Shown here: positions 45,033 through 54,042 of the stretch, piece by piece
Layout: every line of letters starts with the position of its first letter
How positions within the stretch are numbered: the stretch's first letter is position 1
The notes under the pieces: model-generated
Told to the model about the DNA's origin: nothing
Databases searched by the model: none
What the model saw: the letters and a program-made list of their open reading frames with translations, nothing else
Made by a program: the position numbers and the translations under genes
Origin: Anaerosporobacter mobilis DSM 15930
Lineage (GTDB): Bacteria; Bacillota; Clostridia; Lachnospirales; Lachnospiraceae
NCBI RefSeq assembly: GCF_900142955.1
Contig: NZ_FRCP01000021.1
Span: forward strand, 62,001-126,000
Reading direction: 5' to 3'
DNA: 64,000 nt

Positions 45033-45221
45033 ATGGAGCAAAACAACAATACCAAAACTACTAGCACAGTAAATGAGACAACGAACAAAGCAGAAACAAG
45101 TGCAAACAAAACGACTAGAAATAAAGAAACTGACAATTATAAGTTTACGAATAAGATCAACATGGATTATGATTGGAATTCGGAATATGGAGACGGAGAT
45201 ATTCCAGATATAGACAAGTAA
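45033..45221 (+). CDS. Small Asn/Thr-rich hydrophilic protein
   Basis: A 62-residue protein I do not recognise. The first two thirds are Asn, Thr, Lys and Glu rich (EQNNNTKTTSTVNE), without hydrophobic segments, and the end is acidic (SEYGDGDIPDIDK). It looks disordered. AAGGAG lies seven bases before ATG 45033 and a strong terminator follows, so I think it is expressed. It could be a small spore-associated protein, but nothing in the sequence proves that. Confidence 0.6.
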   Translation: MEQNNNTKTTSTVNETTNKAETSANKTTRNKETDNYKFTNKINMDYDWNSEYGDGDIPDIDK

Positions 45222-45268
45222 ATTGGTTTATTTGTTATTCTAGGATTAAATGCATTCTCACAGCAGTA

Positions 45269-45354
45269 AAAAGACAATCTTTGTGGTTTCTGTGGATTCA
45301 CGGATCGGACGTATCCGTGAATCCACAGGAAAACCATGGAAAGATTGTCTCTTT
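45269..45354. terminator. Hairpin-family terminator, copy E
   Basis: AAAGACAATCTTT pairs with AAAGATTGTCTTT; inside is a second perfect stem, CTGTGGATTCACGGAT with ATCCGTGAATCCACAG. T runs flank both ends, so it can stop both the 62-residue gene and the convergent yhgE gene. Confidence 0.9.
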
Positions 45355-45429
45355 AAGTTGTATTTGTATTTGTGTTTTGTATTCTAAAACTTATAACTTA
45401 ATTAGTTACTTGCAACAGTTCCCTTTTAA

Positions 45430-47742
45430 TTACGATATTGCAATGTTTTCTTCAGTAGTTGTAATTTCATTTTTGTTCTTACGAATTACTGCAAAAACTA
45501 CAGTTATACCCATTACAACAACTAAGATAGCAAGTAATACAAGTATATTCTTCCAGATAAGAGAGGCATCCCCTGTTCCACTGATTGCTTCTTTGAATAG
45601 GCCTACGGAGTAAGTCATTGGCATGAATGGATACATTACGTTGTAGAACTTTGGTAATGTCTCGATTGGGAATGTACCACCACAGGAAGCTAATTGTATG
45701 ATAAGGAAAGCAATAGCGAGGAATTTACCAATGTTACTGAAGAAGAGTAATAATAGTTGTATGATAGCAATGAATACCATAGATACCAGACAACAAGAAA
45801 CAAAATATAAAGGTAAATTCTCTACGGTCAATCCTAATCCAATTTTTAATACAATGCATAATACGACAGCTTGTAGTAATCCAATGATTAAATATGCAAA
45901 GCTTCTTTTAATTACTTGTGTGGATTTTCTTGATAATAAGTTGAAATGATTATCTGGATCAAAGTAAATACCGAAGAAAATCATTAATCCACCAACCCAT
46001 AAGGAAAGTGACATAAAATATGGAGCGAAGGCGGTACCATAGTTAGGTACTGGAGCATATGCTTCCGCTTCTATTGTTACAGGATCAGCAGCATATTCAT
46101 GTAAGCCATCTAAACTAGTAATCTTATCATTTGCCTCTGTAAGAGAAGTATTTACTCCATCATTAGCAGTTTGAAGACCGTCAGTTAACTTCTTAGCACC
46201 ATCATTCAATGTAGAAGTACCAGTTACTAAAGAAGCAGTGCCATCATTCAAAGTATTAGCACCATCTTTCACTTGTGAAGCACCGTCATCAAGTTTCGTT
46301 GCACCATTTGAAAGTGTATTAATACCATCTGATAAAGATGCAAGACCATTTGATAAGGAGTTAGAACCATCGTATAAGCTGTTTGTTCCAGATACGATTT
46401 GTTTGCTGGCTTTATTTAATTTAGCCAAACCGCTTTGTAAATCACTTGCGCCTGTTGCTAATGCACTGGAACCTTCTTTGGCAGAAGTTAAACCTTCTTT
46501 GATTTGTGTAATACCAGCTTTGAGAGTAGTAAGGTTTTGTGTTCCAGCGGATAAGGTTTCTGTACCAGTCTTTAAAGAGGCTGCACCTTGTTTTAAGGTA
46601 GTAGATGCTTCCTCAAGTGCCTTCATACTTTCAAGATTTTCTTTCGTTGTTAACTGCGATACAATAGCTTGAATGGTAGCGTCGTGTGTTGATGCCGCAT
46701 ATTGGCCTAGTGTATTGGTTAACGTTGATACAGTGCTTATTAGTGTATCTACACCAGCTGTATAAGAATTGATACCATCAGCTAAGGAAGAAGCACCAAT
46801 AGCGAGTGAGGCAGCGCCATCTTTTAAATCCCCTAATTTGCTTGTTCCAGCTTCTAGTTTTGTTGCACCTTCTAATAAGGTATCAATTCCAGTATCTAGC
46901 GTTGCCATATTCGTTGCAAGTGTTGTACTTCCAGTTGAAGCAGATTTAACTCCTGACCTGAAGGTTTCCATGTTTTTTGATAATTTTCCTAGACCTTGGT
47001 TTAATGTTGTTCCACCTGCTAGAATCTTTTGGATTCCTGCTTGAAGACTCTTAGAGCCTGTGGACAAGGTTGATGTACCTTCTTTTAATGTAGTTGTTGC
47101 ACTAGCTAATTTGTCAGTACCTGAGTGTAATTCTTCTGATGCATCAGATAGTTTCGTTGTTCCCTCTGATAAATCAGTAGCACCATTTTTCAGAGTTGAC
47201 AAACCATCAGATAAGGTCTGTAACTGATCAGGTACACTTGTTAATTGGTCAGATAAAGTACTTACGATTTCATCATCTACGGAAGAACGTAAAGATTTTT
47301 CAACCTTTTCAACTGCAGTGTTAAGGATTTGAGAGGCTAAGTAATTTCTTTTTTCGTTTGCAGAATAAGTAATTGTTGCAGTTTGCTTTTCCGTCGTACT
47401 TGATGAACTGATGTCCTTAGAGAAATTCTCTGGAATTACAATAATTGCATAATAATCTCCAGTCTTCAAGCCTTCTTTTGCAGTCTTTGCATCTGTGAAT
47501 GTAAACTTAAGGGATGCATCTTCTTTTAAATTATCACACATCTCTTGACCAAGATTCCTGCTTTTGTCGTTGATGGAAGCTCCAGTGTCTCCATTAACAA
47601 CTGCTACGGGAACTTTATCTAGTTTGGCATATGGATCCCAAAAAGCGCCGAGATAAAAATAACTATAAAGCAGTGGAATAATGATAACACCTAGTAAAAT
47701 TACATAAGGTATAAATCTTTTTTTAGTATTTTCTTTTTTCAT
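45430..47742 (-). CDS. YhgE/Pip family membrane protein
   Basis: A 770-residue protein of the YhgE/phage-infection-protein family, related to ABC-2 permeases. One N-terminal membrane segment (about 10-30), a large extracellular part (35-560) and about five segments at the C-terminus (570-755). The extracellular part holds long runs of heptad-like repeats of the type LSDGLSTLKNGATDL, predicted helical. Lactococcal Pip is a phage receptor; other members relate to ESX/T7SS-like secretion (EsaA). Role here unknown. GGAG precedes ATG 47742. Confidence 0.88.
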   Translation of the reverse strand: MKKENTKKRFIPYVILLGVIIIPLLYSYFYLGAFWDPYAKLDKVPVAVVNGDTGASINDKSRNLGQEMCDNLKEDASLKFTFTDAKTAKEGLKTGDYYAIIVIPENFSKDISSSSTTEKQTATITYSANEKRNYLASQILNTAVEKVEKSLRSSVDDEIVSTLSDQLTSVPDQLQTLSDGLSTLKNGATDLSEGTTKLSDASEELHSGTDKLASATTTLKEGTSTLSTGSKSLQAGIQKILAGGTTLNQGLGKLSKNMETFRSGVKSASTGSTTLATNMATLDTGIDTLLEGATKLEAGTSKLGDLKDGAASLAIGASSLADGINSYTAGVDTLISTVSTLTNTLGQYAASTHDATIQAIVSQLTTKENLESMKALEEASTTLKQGAASLKTGTETLSAGTQNLTTLKAGITQIKEGLTSAKEGSSALATGASDLQSGLAKLNKASKQIVSGTNSLYDGSNSLSNGLASLSDGINTLSNGATKLDDGASQVKDGANTLNDGTASLVTGTSTLNDGAKKLTDGLQTANDGVNTSLTEANDKITSLDGLHEYAADPVTIEAEAYAPVPNYGTAFAPYFMSLSLWVGGLMIFFGIYFDPDNHFNLLSRKSTQVIKRSFAYLIIGLLQAVVLCIVLKIGLGLTVENLPLYFVSCCLVSMVFIAIIQLLLLFFSNIGKFLAIAFLIIQLASCGGTFPIETLPKFYNVMYPFMPMTYSVGLFKEAISGTGDASLIWKNILVLLAILVVVMGITVVFAVIRKNKNEITTTEENIAIS

Positions 47743-47883
47743 ATAGATACCTTTTCTCCTTTCTTAGTCTGGAGAACTTGTGTGAAGCACAGTAACTTGT
47801 GGTTAATGCAACTTCTTCATTTTCTCCTTCGGTAGTAGTATATTGCGAGGGAGAAAAGATGTAATTACACAAATATATTTGTG

Positions 47884-47900
47884 TGTCGTGAAATACGACA
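47884..47900. promoter_or_regulatory. Candidate operator in yhgE promoter
   Basis: TGTCGT-GAAAT-ACGACA is a 6-bp dyad. On the minus strand it lies between a TTGTCG -35-like and a TATATT -10-like box for yhgE. The TetR-family protein encoded just upstream is the natural candidate to bind it. Confidence 0.4.
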
Positions 47901-48040
47901 AATAGGATCATTTGTTTAGAATTGCGACATTTCATAGTAGATATCTATTTGCTCATGCACGTACGCGTAATATAGTTAGAATATAGTAAAGGGAGAAACC
48001 GTTGAGGTCTCTAGACTTTGGAAAGGAGTAAATAGTTAGC

Positions 48041-48280
48041 ATGTCGAAACCTTTTGAGCGGATTACATTGAATATTACGATACCTATAATACTAAGAAGT
48101 AGAAAAAAAGCTCCTGAGAGATGCGCTAGGAACCTCATGGAGCTTGGTGAGAATATAGTTGTTAGTGTGAACACTGCGAAGAAGCATGAAGTATATACAA
48201 CACTACTGCAGTTATGTATAGATGGCACGCAGCAACAGATTATAGAGTATTTTTATAAAATATATATACAAGACTTATAG
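48041..48280 (+). CDS. Hypothetical small protein between yhgE and tetR
   Basis: A 79-residue open frame I do not recognise, basic at the start (RSRKKAPERCARNLMELG) with a helical C-terminus (QQQIIEYFYKIYIQDL). A GGAAAGGAG lies about 12 bases before ATG 48041. It runs opposite to both neighbours and overlaps the end of the TetR gene by six bases. No family, signal peptide or membrane segment is visible. It may be real, but chance is possible. Confidence 0.4.
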   Translation: MSKPFERITLNITIPIILRSRKKAPERCARNLMELGENIVVSVNTAKKHEVYTTLLQLCIDGTQQQIIEYFYKIYIQDL

Positions 48281-48841
48281 TAACGTAGTGGGATGTTTCG
48301 TTGCGTACATCTTACACTCGTTTACTATGGAAACGATATGCTTTTTAAGCTCAAGTGGAGAGCGTACCATGCCTTCTTTAACCCAATATACAATGCTATC
48401 AACTACTCCATAAGAGAGAAAACGAGATAGAAACTTTTGGTCCTCTTCAGGCATCGAGTAATTTACCTTAATATGATCGATTATACTACAAAAAAGTTCT
48501 TCTGATATCGTAAGGAGATAGTTACGAAATTCCTCTTGAAAGGAATGGTTAATTGCATTGCGATAGAAGGTATCATTTTCTTTCATAACTGTTAACATAT
48601 GAAATAAATTGTCTGGCCAAGTATCTAGTGATAAGTCTTTTGTTAACACTAGAATAACTTCATTATAGAAAATCCAATTCAGCAATTCGTATTTGTCCTG
48701 AAAATGATAATAGAAGGTTTGACGATTAAGACCACATGTCTTAGTAATATCAAGAATAGTTATTTTGTCAAAGGTTTTTTCCTTCATTAGTTGTTTGAAT
48801 CCCGATGCTATCGCCTGTTTGGTTATCATTGACTCTGACAT
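48275..48841 (-). CDS. TetR-family regulator, DhaS-like
   Basis: A 188-residue TetR regulator. The HTH is FDKITILDITKTCGLNR then QTFYYHFQDKYELLNWIF, the form seen in DhaS-type and YhgE-linked regulators. TetR genes of this kind often sit beside yhgE/pip genes, so control of yhgE is likely. ATG 48841 follows GGAGG; the longer frame to 48871 adds ten residues without a site. Confidence 0.88.
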   Translation of the reverse strand: MSESMITKQAIASGFKQLMKEKTFDKITILDITKTCGLNRQTFYYHFQDKYELLNWIFYNEVILVLTKDLSLDTWPDNLFHMLTVMKENDTFYRNAINHSFQEEFRNYLLTISEELFCSIIDHIKVNYSMPEEDQKFLSRFLSYGVVDSIVYWVKEGMVRSPLELKKHIVSIVNECKMYATKHPTTLL

Positions 48842-48989
48842 AAAGTTGCCTCCGTTTATAGATTTATTCAAGCTGCTGATAGTATAGAATGTAATGAATA
48901 GTGTGTCAAGTTAAGATGTTGCTAGAAATTATATGCTATATAACGAACAGCTTCGTTGCGGTATTGTGCTGTTTACCAGATAAAATGGT

Positions 48990-49018
48990 TTGACATGATA
49001 CTGTAATTTAGGTATATT
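48990..49018 (+). promoter_or_regulatory. Promoter of SNF-type transporter gene
   Basis: TTGACA (48990-48995), 17 bases, TATATT (49013-49018), followed by a leader of about 115 bases. Confidence 0.65.
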
Positions 49019-49139
49019 TATTAGGTGATTGTTTTGCTAAATACTTTAGCACATTAATACATATAAGTGCTGAATTATAGCAATGCAAATTGAAACATAT
49101 ACAACAAAAGAGGATAGGATTGACTATCTTGGAGGAAGA

Positions 49140-50507
49140 ATGGAAAGAGAAAAGTTTAAGTCGAGATTAGGGTTTATACTCTTGTCTGCAGGCTGTGCAA
49201 TTGGAATTGGTAATGTGTGGAGATTCCCATATGTGGTTGGTAATAGTGGAGGAGGAGTGTTTGTATTATTCTACTTGTTCTTCTTGATTATACTAGGACT
49301 TCCAATTATGACAATGGAGTTTGCTGTTGGACGTGCTAGTCGTAAGAGTGCGGTTAAGGCATTTAAGACGCTTGAGAAGCCGGGGCAAAAGTGGCACCTT
49401 CAAGGGTATGCTGCCATGTTTGGTAACTATTTATTAATGATGTTCTATACAACGGTATCTGGTTGGATGTTGAATTATTTTGTTGGAATGGCATCTGGTA
49501 AATTCGAAGGTGCCGATGCGACAGGAATTCAAACTCAATTTTCGACTATGCTAGAAAGCCCAGGAGTACTTACTTTTTGGATGGTAGTCGTTGTTTTAAT
49601 TGGTTTTGGTATCTGTTCACTGGGGTTACAAAAGGGTGTTGAAAAGATTACCAAAGTTATGATGATTGCATTATTAGTAATCATGGTGATTTTAGCAGTG
49701 GTTAGTATTACCATGGAAGGTGGAAAAGAAGGATTATCTTTCTATCTAGTACCCGATTTTACCAAGATGCATGAGATTGGAATTAGTAATGTGATTGTAT
49801 CTGCTATGAATCAAGCATTCTTTACACTTAGTTTAGGTATTGGTTCTATGGCAATCTTCGGGAGCTACTTAGGAAAAGAAAGATCATTACTAGGAGAATC
49901 TATTAATATTGCGTTCCTTGATACATTTGTAGCAATTGTAGCTGGTTTGATTATCTTCCCAGCTTGTTTTGCATTCGGTGTAAATCCTGATAGTGGCCCG
50001 AGTTTAGTTTTCATAACATTACCGAATATATTCAATGCTATGCCAGGTGGTAGAATCTGGGGAAGTTGTTTCTTCTTATTCATGGCGTTCGCATCGCTTT
50101 CTACTGTTATAGCTGTGTTTGAAAACCTTATGTCTTCTTGTATGGATCTTTGGGGATGGAGTCGTAAGAAGTCGGCATGGATAAATATTATATTCATGAT
50201 TATCGTTTCTATGCCATGTGTACTTGGTTTCAATGTATTAGCCGGTTTTGAGCCACTGGGTGCAGGAACGACCATCTTAGATTTGGAGGACTTTATTGTA
50301 AGTAATCTGTTGTTACCAATTGGTTCCTTAATCTTTACGTTATTCTGTGTAAGTAGATATGGTTGGGGATTTGATAATTACTTGAAGGAAGTGAATGAAG
50401 GCAAGGGAATTAAGATGCCTAGCTGGATACGAGGATATTGTAAATACGTATTACCAGTTATAATCGTTATAGTTATAGTGAATGGATTATATTCATTCTT
50501 TAAATAA
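49140..50507 (+). CDS. Sodium-dependent SNF/NSS-family transporter
   Basis: A 455-residue neurotransmitter:sodium symporter family member with about 11 membrane segments. The signature GFILLSAGCAIGIGNVWRFPYVVGNSGGG forms the substrate and Na+ site in helix 1; AFFTLSLGIGSMAIFGSY is helix 6. Bacterial members import amino acids such as Trp, Tyr, Leu or Ala; the substrate is unknown. The start at ATG 49140 follows GGAGG and begins just before helix 1; the frame is open upstream to 49083. Confidence 0.92.
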   Translation: MEREKFKSRLGFILLSAGCAIGIGNVWRFPYVVGNSGGGVFVLFYLFFLIILGLPIMTMEFAVGRASRKSAVKAFKTLEKPGQKWHLQGYAAMFGNYLLMMFYTTVSGWMLNYFVGMASGKFEGADATGIQTQFSTMLESPGVLTFWMVVVVLIGFGICSLGLQKGVEKITKVMMIALLVIMVILAVVSITMEGGKEGLSFYLVPDFTKMHEIGISNVIVSAMNQAFFTLSLGIGSMAIFGSYLGKERSLLGESINIAFLDTFVAIVAGLIIFPACFAFGVNPDSGPSLVFITLPNIFNAMPGGRIWGSCFFLFMAFASLSTVIAVFENLMSSCMDLWGWSRKKSAWINIIFMIIVSMPCVLGFNVLAGFEPLGAGTTILDLEDFIVSNLLLPIGSLIFTLFCVSRYGWGFDNYLKEVNEGKGIKMPSWIRGYCKYVLPVIIVIVIVNGLYSFFK

Positions 50508-50632
50508 ATCAAGTAGTTTCTGAGTTACTTCTATCTTAAGAGTTAACACTTTCGTACTTTCTGTCGATATTATATTGTATAGTGGTCAACGGAGTGTATT
50601 GGCATTGTCGACCTAGGATGGGAGGAAGATCT

Positions 50633-51478
50633 ATGAATGTTAATTTTAAGGGGCTAGGTAATACGGATAATAACTCGTTGCATTTTGAAGTTGCAACCGG
50701 TGAAAAGCAGAGTCTTAAAAAGCTTAGACAAGAAGAGAACAAAGGCTTACAAGGAAAAACCCTGAACGCTGCAGATTTATCGTTAGGTAAAGATGTGACG
50801 ATGCAGAAGAAACTTGATGCTAGAAAAGAAGCAATGAAGAAATTAGGAGATGTTTTTTCCAGCCAGCTTAAGACGGATAACGATCTTGCATCGCGAACAG
50901 AGCGCATGGCAAAGTTAGAGGACGAAGCAGTGAATGCGCAAAAAGAGTTAGATAAGGTTACGCAAAGCAAAGCTGAATTAGCGGAAGCTTACAAGGATAA
51001 CCTTCACAGTGATGCATATATTTCAGAATTAATTAATTTAGATAAGGCAGAAGAGGAATGGACCGCTAGAGTACAATCTGCAAAATCTCAAAAGGCTGGT
51101 GAAAGTGCCACAATTAGCGCTATTCATCAGGCATTATTAAAAGCAGATCCAATGGTTAATGCAGCAAAAGCAGCGGATAAAATCATGGAAGAAGCGAATA
51201 ATGAGATTGTAGATGAATTGGTTAACCAAGCAAAAGATGATATAGACGAGAAGTTAGAAGAAGAAATCGAAGATGCGAAGAAGGCCAAGGAAGAAAAAGA
51301 GGAAGAAGAAAAGAAACAGGTAGAAAGAGAAGATAGTGGAATTAAAGATGATACACAAGTAATACAGACAGCAGATACAACATACGATAAAATCCAAAAT
51401 GAAATTCAAAATCTTATTAGGGCGCAACAACTTATTGAAGAAGATTTGAAAGGATTGGAAGTAGATCGACAATTGTAA
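50633..51478 (+). CDS. Uncharacterised coiled-coil protein
   Basis: A 281-residue hydrophilic protein I do not recognise. After a short N-terminus (NVNFKGLGNTDNNSLHFEV) almost all is predicted helical and rich in Ala, Lys, Glu and Asp, with strong coiled-coil character at about 60-125 and 190-280 (EEEIEDAKKAKEEKEEEEK). No signal peptide, membrane segment or cysteine is visible. GGGAGGA lies ahead of ATG 50633. It is followed 79 bases later by dtd in the same direction. Confidence 0.75.
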   Translation: MNVNFKGLGNTDNNSLHFEVATGEKQSLKKLRQEENKGLQGKTLNAADLSLGKDVTMQKKLDARKEAMKKLGDVFSSQLKTDNDLASRTERMAKLEDEAVNAQKELDKVTQSKAELAEAYKDNLHSDAYISELINLDKAEEEWTARVQSAKSQKAGESATISAIHQALLKADPMVNAAKAADKIMEEANNEIVDELVNQAKDDIDEKLEEEIEDAKKAKEEKEEEEKKQVEREDSGIKDDTQVIQTADTTYDKIQNEIQNLIRAQQLIEEDLKGLEVDRQL

Positions 51479-51557
51479 TTATTAAGTGCCTTTCATTCCA
51501 CTTGTTATGTCTGAACAGCACGAAGTCTTCAGACTTTGGAAAGGAATAAAATATAGT

Positions 51558-52007
51558 ATGAAAGTTGTAATTCAAAGAGTAAACCATGCTGCAGTTGCAG
51601 TAGATGGGGAAACAATTGGTAAGATTGGTAAAGGTTTATTGGTCTTTCTTGGTGTAGGTAATGAAGATACCAAGGATATCTGTGATAAATTCATTGATAA
51701 GATTAGTAAGATGCGTATCTTTGAAGATGAGGATGGGAAAACGAATCTATCCATCAACGATGTGAAGGGTGAATTACTCGTAATCTCTCAATTTACTTTG
51801 TATGCAGATTGCAAAAAAGGAAATCGTCCAAGTTTTGTGAATGCGGGGAAACCTGATTTAGCAAATGCATTATATGAATACTGCATAGATAAATTTAAGA
51901 AGATAATTCCAGTTGTGCAAACAGGTGAATTTGGTGCAGATATGAAAGTAAGCTTGGAAAATGATGGACCATTTACAATCATATTAGATGAGAGTATGAT
52001 TAAGTAG
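51558..52007 (+). CDS. dtd: D-aminoacyl-tRNA deacylase
   Basis: A 149-residue Dtd that frees tRNA from D-amino acids. It opens MKVVIQRVNHAAVAVDG; the two active-site motifs are SQFTLYAD and the C-terminal NDGPFT (usually NxGPVT). The length is typical. I use ATG 51558 behind GGAAAGGA; the frame open from 51486 is not homologous upstream. It is ended by a hairpin at 52044. Confidence 0.95.
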   Translation: MKVVIQRVNHAAVAVDGETIGKIGKGLLVFLGVGNEDTKDICDKFIDKISKMRIFEDEDGKTNLSINDVKGELLVISQFTLYADCKKGNRPSFVNAGKPDLANALYEYCIDKFKKIIPVVQTGEFGADMKVSLENDGPFTIILDESMIK

Positions 52008-52043
52008 TAAATAGTATGAAATAGCTAGTAATAGTATTATTAT

Positions 52044-52097
52044 GACAGTGTAGGCTAGGGATACTCATAGATAGGTAACCCTATAATCTACACTGTT
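52044..52097. terminator. Hairpin after dtd
   Basis: ACAGTGTAG pairs with CTACACTGT, with further pairing of GGGATAC and GTAACCC inside. There is no clear T tail, so it may be weak or an mRNA 3' end protector. Confidence 0.6.
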
Positions 52098-52175
52098 ACT
52101 ATGTGAAAGAATAACAATCAAGTTATATTCATTAGCATATCTGCTAAAAAAATCCGTTATAATTGAAATTTAGGA

Positions 52176-52204
52176 TTGACAAATTGGAATATTATACTTA
52201 TTAT
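52176..52204 (+). promoter_or_regulatory. Promoter of metNIQ
   Basis: TTGACA (52176-52181), 17 bases, TATTAT (52199-52204). The leader is about 125 bases and I see no SAM-I riboswitch core or T-box in it. Confidence 0.7.
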
Positions 52205-52336
52205 ATACCTTATAATCCTATATATATACTAGGAAAAGTAAGATATGTAAGATGCGCACGTAATATTGTAGAATATTACAGTATATGTAAGAATAGATAT
52301 TGCTAAAAGAGGACAATTACAGGGGAAGGAGAACGT

Positions 52337-53344
52337 ATGGAACCAATTATTCAGATTAAGAATGTTTCAAAAACATTTGAGAGCAAATCCGGGCAAGTGA
52401 AAGCGTTACAGAACATTTCGATAGATATTGAAAAAGGAGATATCTTTGGAATGATTGGTATGTCGGGTGCTGGAAAGAGTACCTTAGTTCGTTGTATCAA
52501 TTTCCTTGAGAGACCTACAGATGGTACCGTTATTATAGATGGCAAAGACTTAGGGAATATATCGAACAAGGAATTACGTAAGACTAGAATGGAGATCGCA
52601 ATGATCTTCCAACACTTTAATCTACTTATGCAAAGAACCGTTATTGATAATGTATGTTTTCCGTTAGAGATTGCAGGAGTTAAGAAGAAAGAAGCGAAAG
52701 ATAGAGCAAGAGAATTATTAAAGATTGTCGGATTAGAGAATAAGGAAAATGCATATCCAGTTCAGCTATCTGGTGGGCAAAAACAAAGAGTTGCTATAGC
52801 AAGAGCAATCGCCAATAACCCTAAGATCTTATTATGTGATGAGGCAACAAGCGCTCTTGATCCAGAGACAACGAATTCTATACTTAATCTATTAAAAGAT
52901 ATTAACAAACGATTTGGAATTACTATAGTAGTGATTACGCATGAGATGAAGGTTATTCAAGAAATCTGTAATAAAGTAGCTATCTTAAATAATGGTAAAC
53001 TTGCAGAGACTGGCTATGTGAAAGATATCTTTACAGAACCTAAAACGGACGAAGCAAAGAGACTTGTATACCAAGGTACTTCAATGACAGCGTTAATGAA
53101 TGGACAGCGATTTATAAGAATTGTGTTTGGTGAACAATCTTCTTTCGAACCAGTGATTGGTAATATGATTCTTTCATTCAATACACCAATTAATATTATG
53201 GGAGCAGATACTCGTAATATCGGTGGTAAAGCAATGGGAGAAATGATTTTACAACTTCCAGAGGATGAAGTAATTGCTGAAAAGATGATTACGTACCTAC
53301 GAAATAGAAAGCTAGTTGTTGAGGAGGTGGATCTTAATGTTTGA
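52337..53344 (+). CDS. metN: Methionine ABC importer ATPase
   Basis: A 335-residue ATPase for methionine uptake. Walker A GMSGAGKST, Q-loop IFQHFNLLMQR, signature LSGGQKQR, Walker B ILLCDEATSALDPE and switch His in ITHEM are present. The C-terminal NIL domain (about 255-335) binds methionine and shuts the pump when the pool is full. GGGGAAGGAG precedes ATG 52337. It overlaps metI by eight bases. Confidence 0.94.
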   Translation: MEPIIQIKNVSKTFESKSGQVKALQNISIDIEKGDIFGMIGMSGAGKSTLVRCINFLERPTDGTVIIDGKDLGNISNKELRKTRMEIAMIFQHFNLLMQRTVIDNVCFPLEIAGVKKKEAKDRARELLKIVGLENKENAYPVQLSGGQKQRVAIARAIANNPKILLCDEATSALDPETTNSILNLLKDINKRFGITIVVITHEMKVIQEICNKVAILNNGKLAETGYVKDIFTEPKTDEAKRLVYQGTSMTALMNGQRFIRIVFGEQSSFEPVIGNMILSFNTPINIMGADTRNIGGKAMGEMILQLPEDEVIAEKMITYLRNRKLVVEEVDLNV

Positions 53345-54002
53345 TCAAGGAATTATCGACATGTTAAAGACGGGGTTGTTTGAAAGTCTTTATATGATTC
53401 TTGCATCTACATGTGTGGGATATCTACTTGGATTACCAATGGGTATCGTACTTACCATTACAGATAAAGATGGAATTAAGCCAAACGGGGTCATCTATAA
53501 AATACTAGATGTATTCGCTAATATTGTACGAAGTGTACCATTTTTAATACTTGTAGTATTATTAATTCCATTCACAAGATTATTACTAGGAAAGAGTTAT
53601 GGACCAACTGCAACGATTGTTCCACTTGTTATTGCAGCGACACCATTCATAGGAAGAATGGTAGAATCGTCACTTAAGGAAGTTGATCATGGGGTTATTG
53701 AAGCCGCACAAAGTATGGGGGCTTCCACATGGACTATAATTCGAAAAGTACTTTTAGTAGAAGCACGTACTCCATTAATCGTTGGAGCAACGATTGCAAT
53801 CGGTACAATTCTTGGTTACTCTGCAATGGCAGGAGCAGTAGGTGGTGGCGGATTAGGAGATATCGCAATTCGCTATGGTTACTATCGTTATCAGACTGAT
53901 ATTATGATTGTAACCGTTGTAATCCTTGTTGTATTAGCACAGTTATTCCAAGGTTTAGGAATGTTCTTATCAAAGCGCTTAGATAAGAGAAGTACGAAAT
54001 AA
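53337..54002 (+). CDS. metI: Methionine ABC importer permease
   Basis: A 221-residue permease with five membrane segments. It has NIVRSVPFLILVVLLIPF and the coupling loop VIEAAQSMGASTWTIIRKVLL, typical of MetI. The start ATG 53337 follows GAGGAGGTGG and lies within the end of metN. metQ follows after 40 bases. Confidence 0.94.
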   Translation: MFDQGIIDMLKTGLFESLYMILASTCVGYLLGLPMGIVLTITDKDGIKPNGVIYKILDVFANIVRSVPFLILVVLLIPFTRLLLGKSYGPTATIVPLVIAATPFIGRMVESSLKEVDHGVIEAAQSMGASTWTIIRKVLLVEARTPLIVGATIAIGTILGYSAMAGAVGGGGLGDIAIRYGYYRYQTDIMIVTVVILVVLAQLFQGLGMFLSKRLDKRSTK

Positions 54003-54042
54003 AAAGCGTTTTATGTATTTATAAAAAAGGAGGAGTAGTAGT

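Noticed and set aside
45173..45613. 146-residue open frame on the plus strand
   Set aside because: It crosses the copy E terminator and the end of yhgE, has no ribosome binding site and low-quality composition; it is a shadow frame.
46238..47044. Two long plus-strand open frames inside yhgE
   Set aside because: They are antisense echoes of the repetitive Leu/Gly/Ser heptads of YhgE.
49083..49139. N-terminal extension of the SNF transporter
   Set aside because: The 19 extra residues are not homologous and a GGAGG sits within them just before ATG 49140.
48011..51547. Shared AGACTTTGGAAAGGA before the genes at 48041 and 51558
   Set aside because: Fifteen matching bases that include a ribosome binding site are expected by chance in a 64-kb AT-rich window; flanks do not match.
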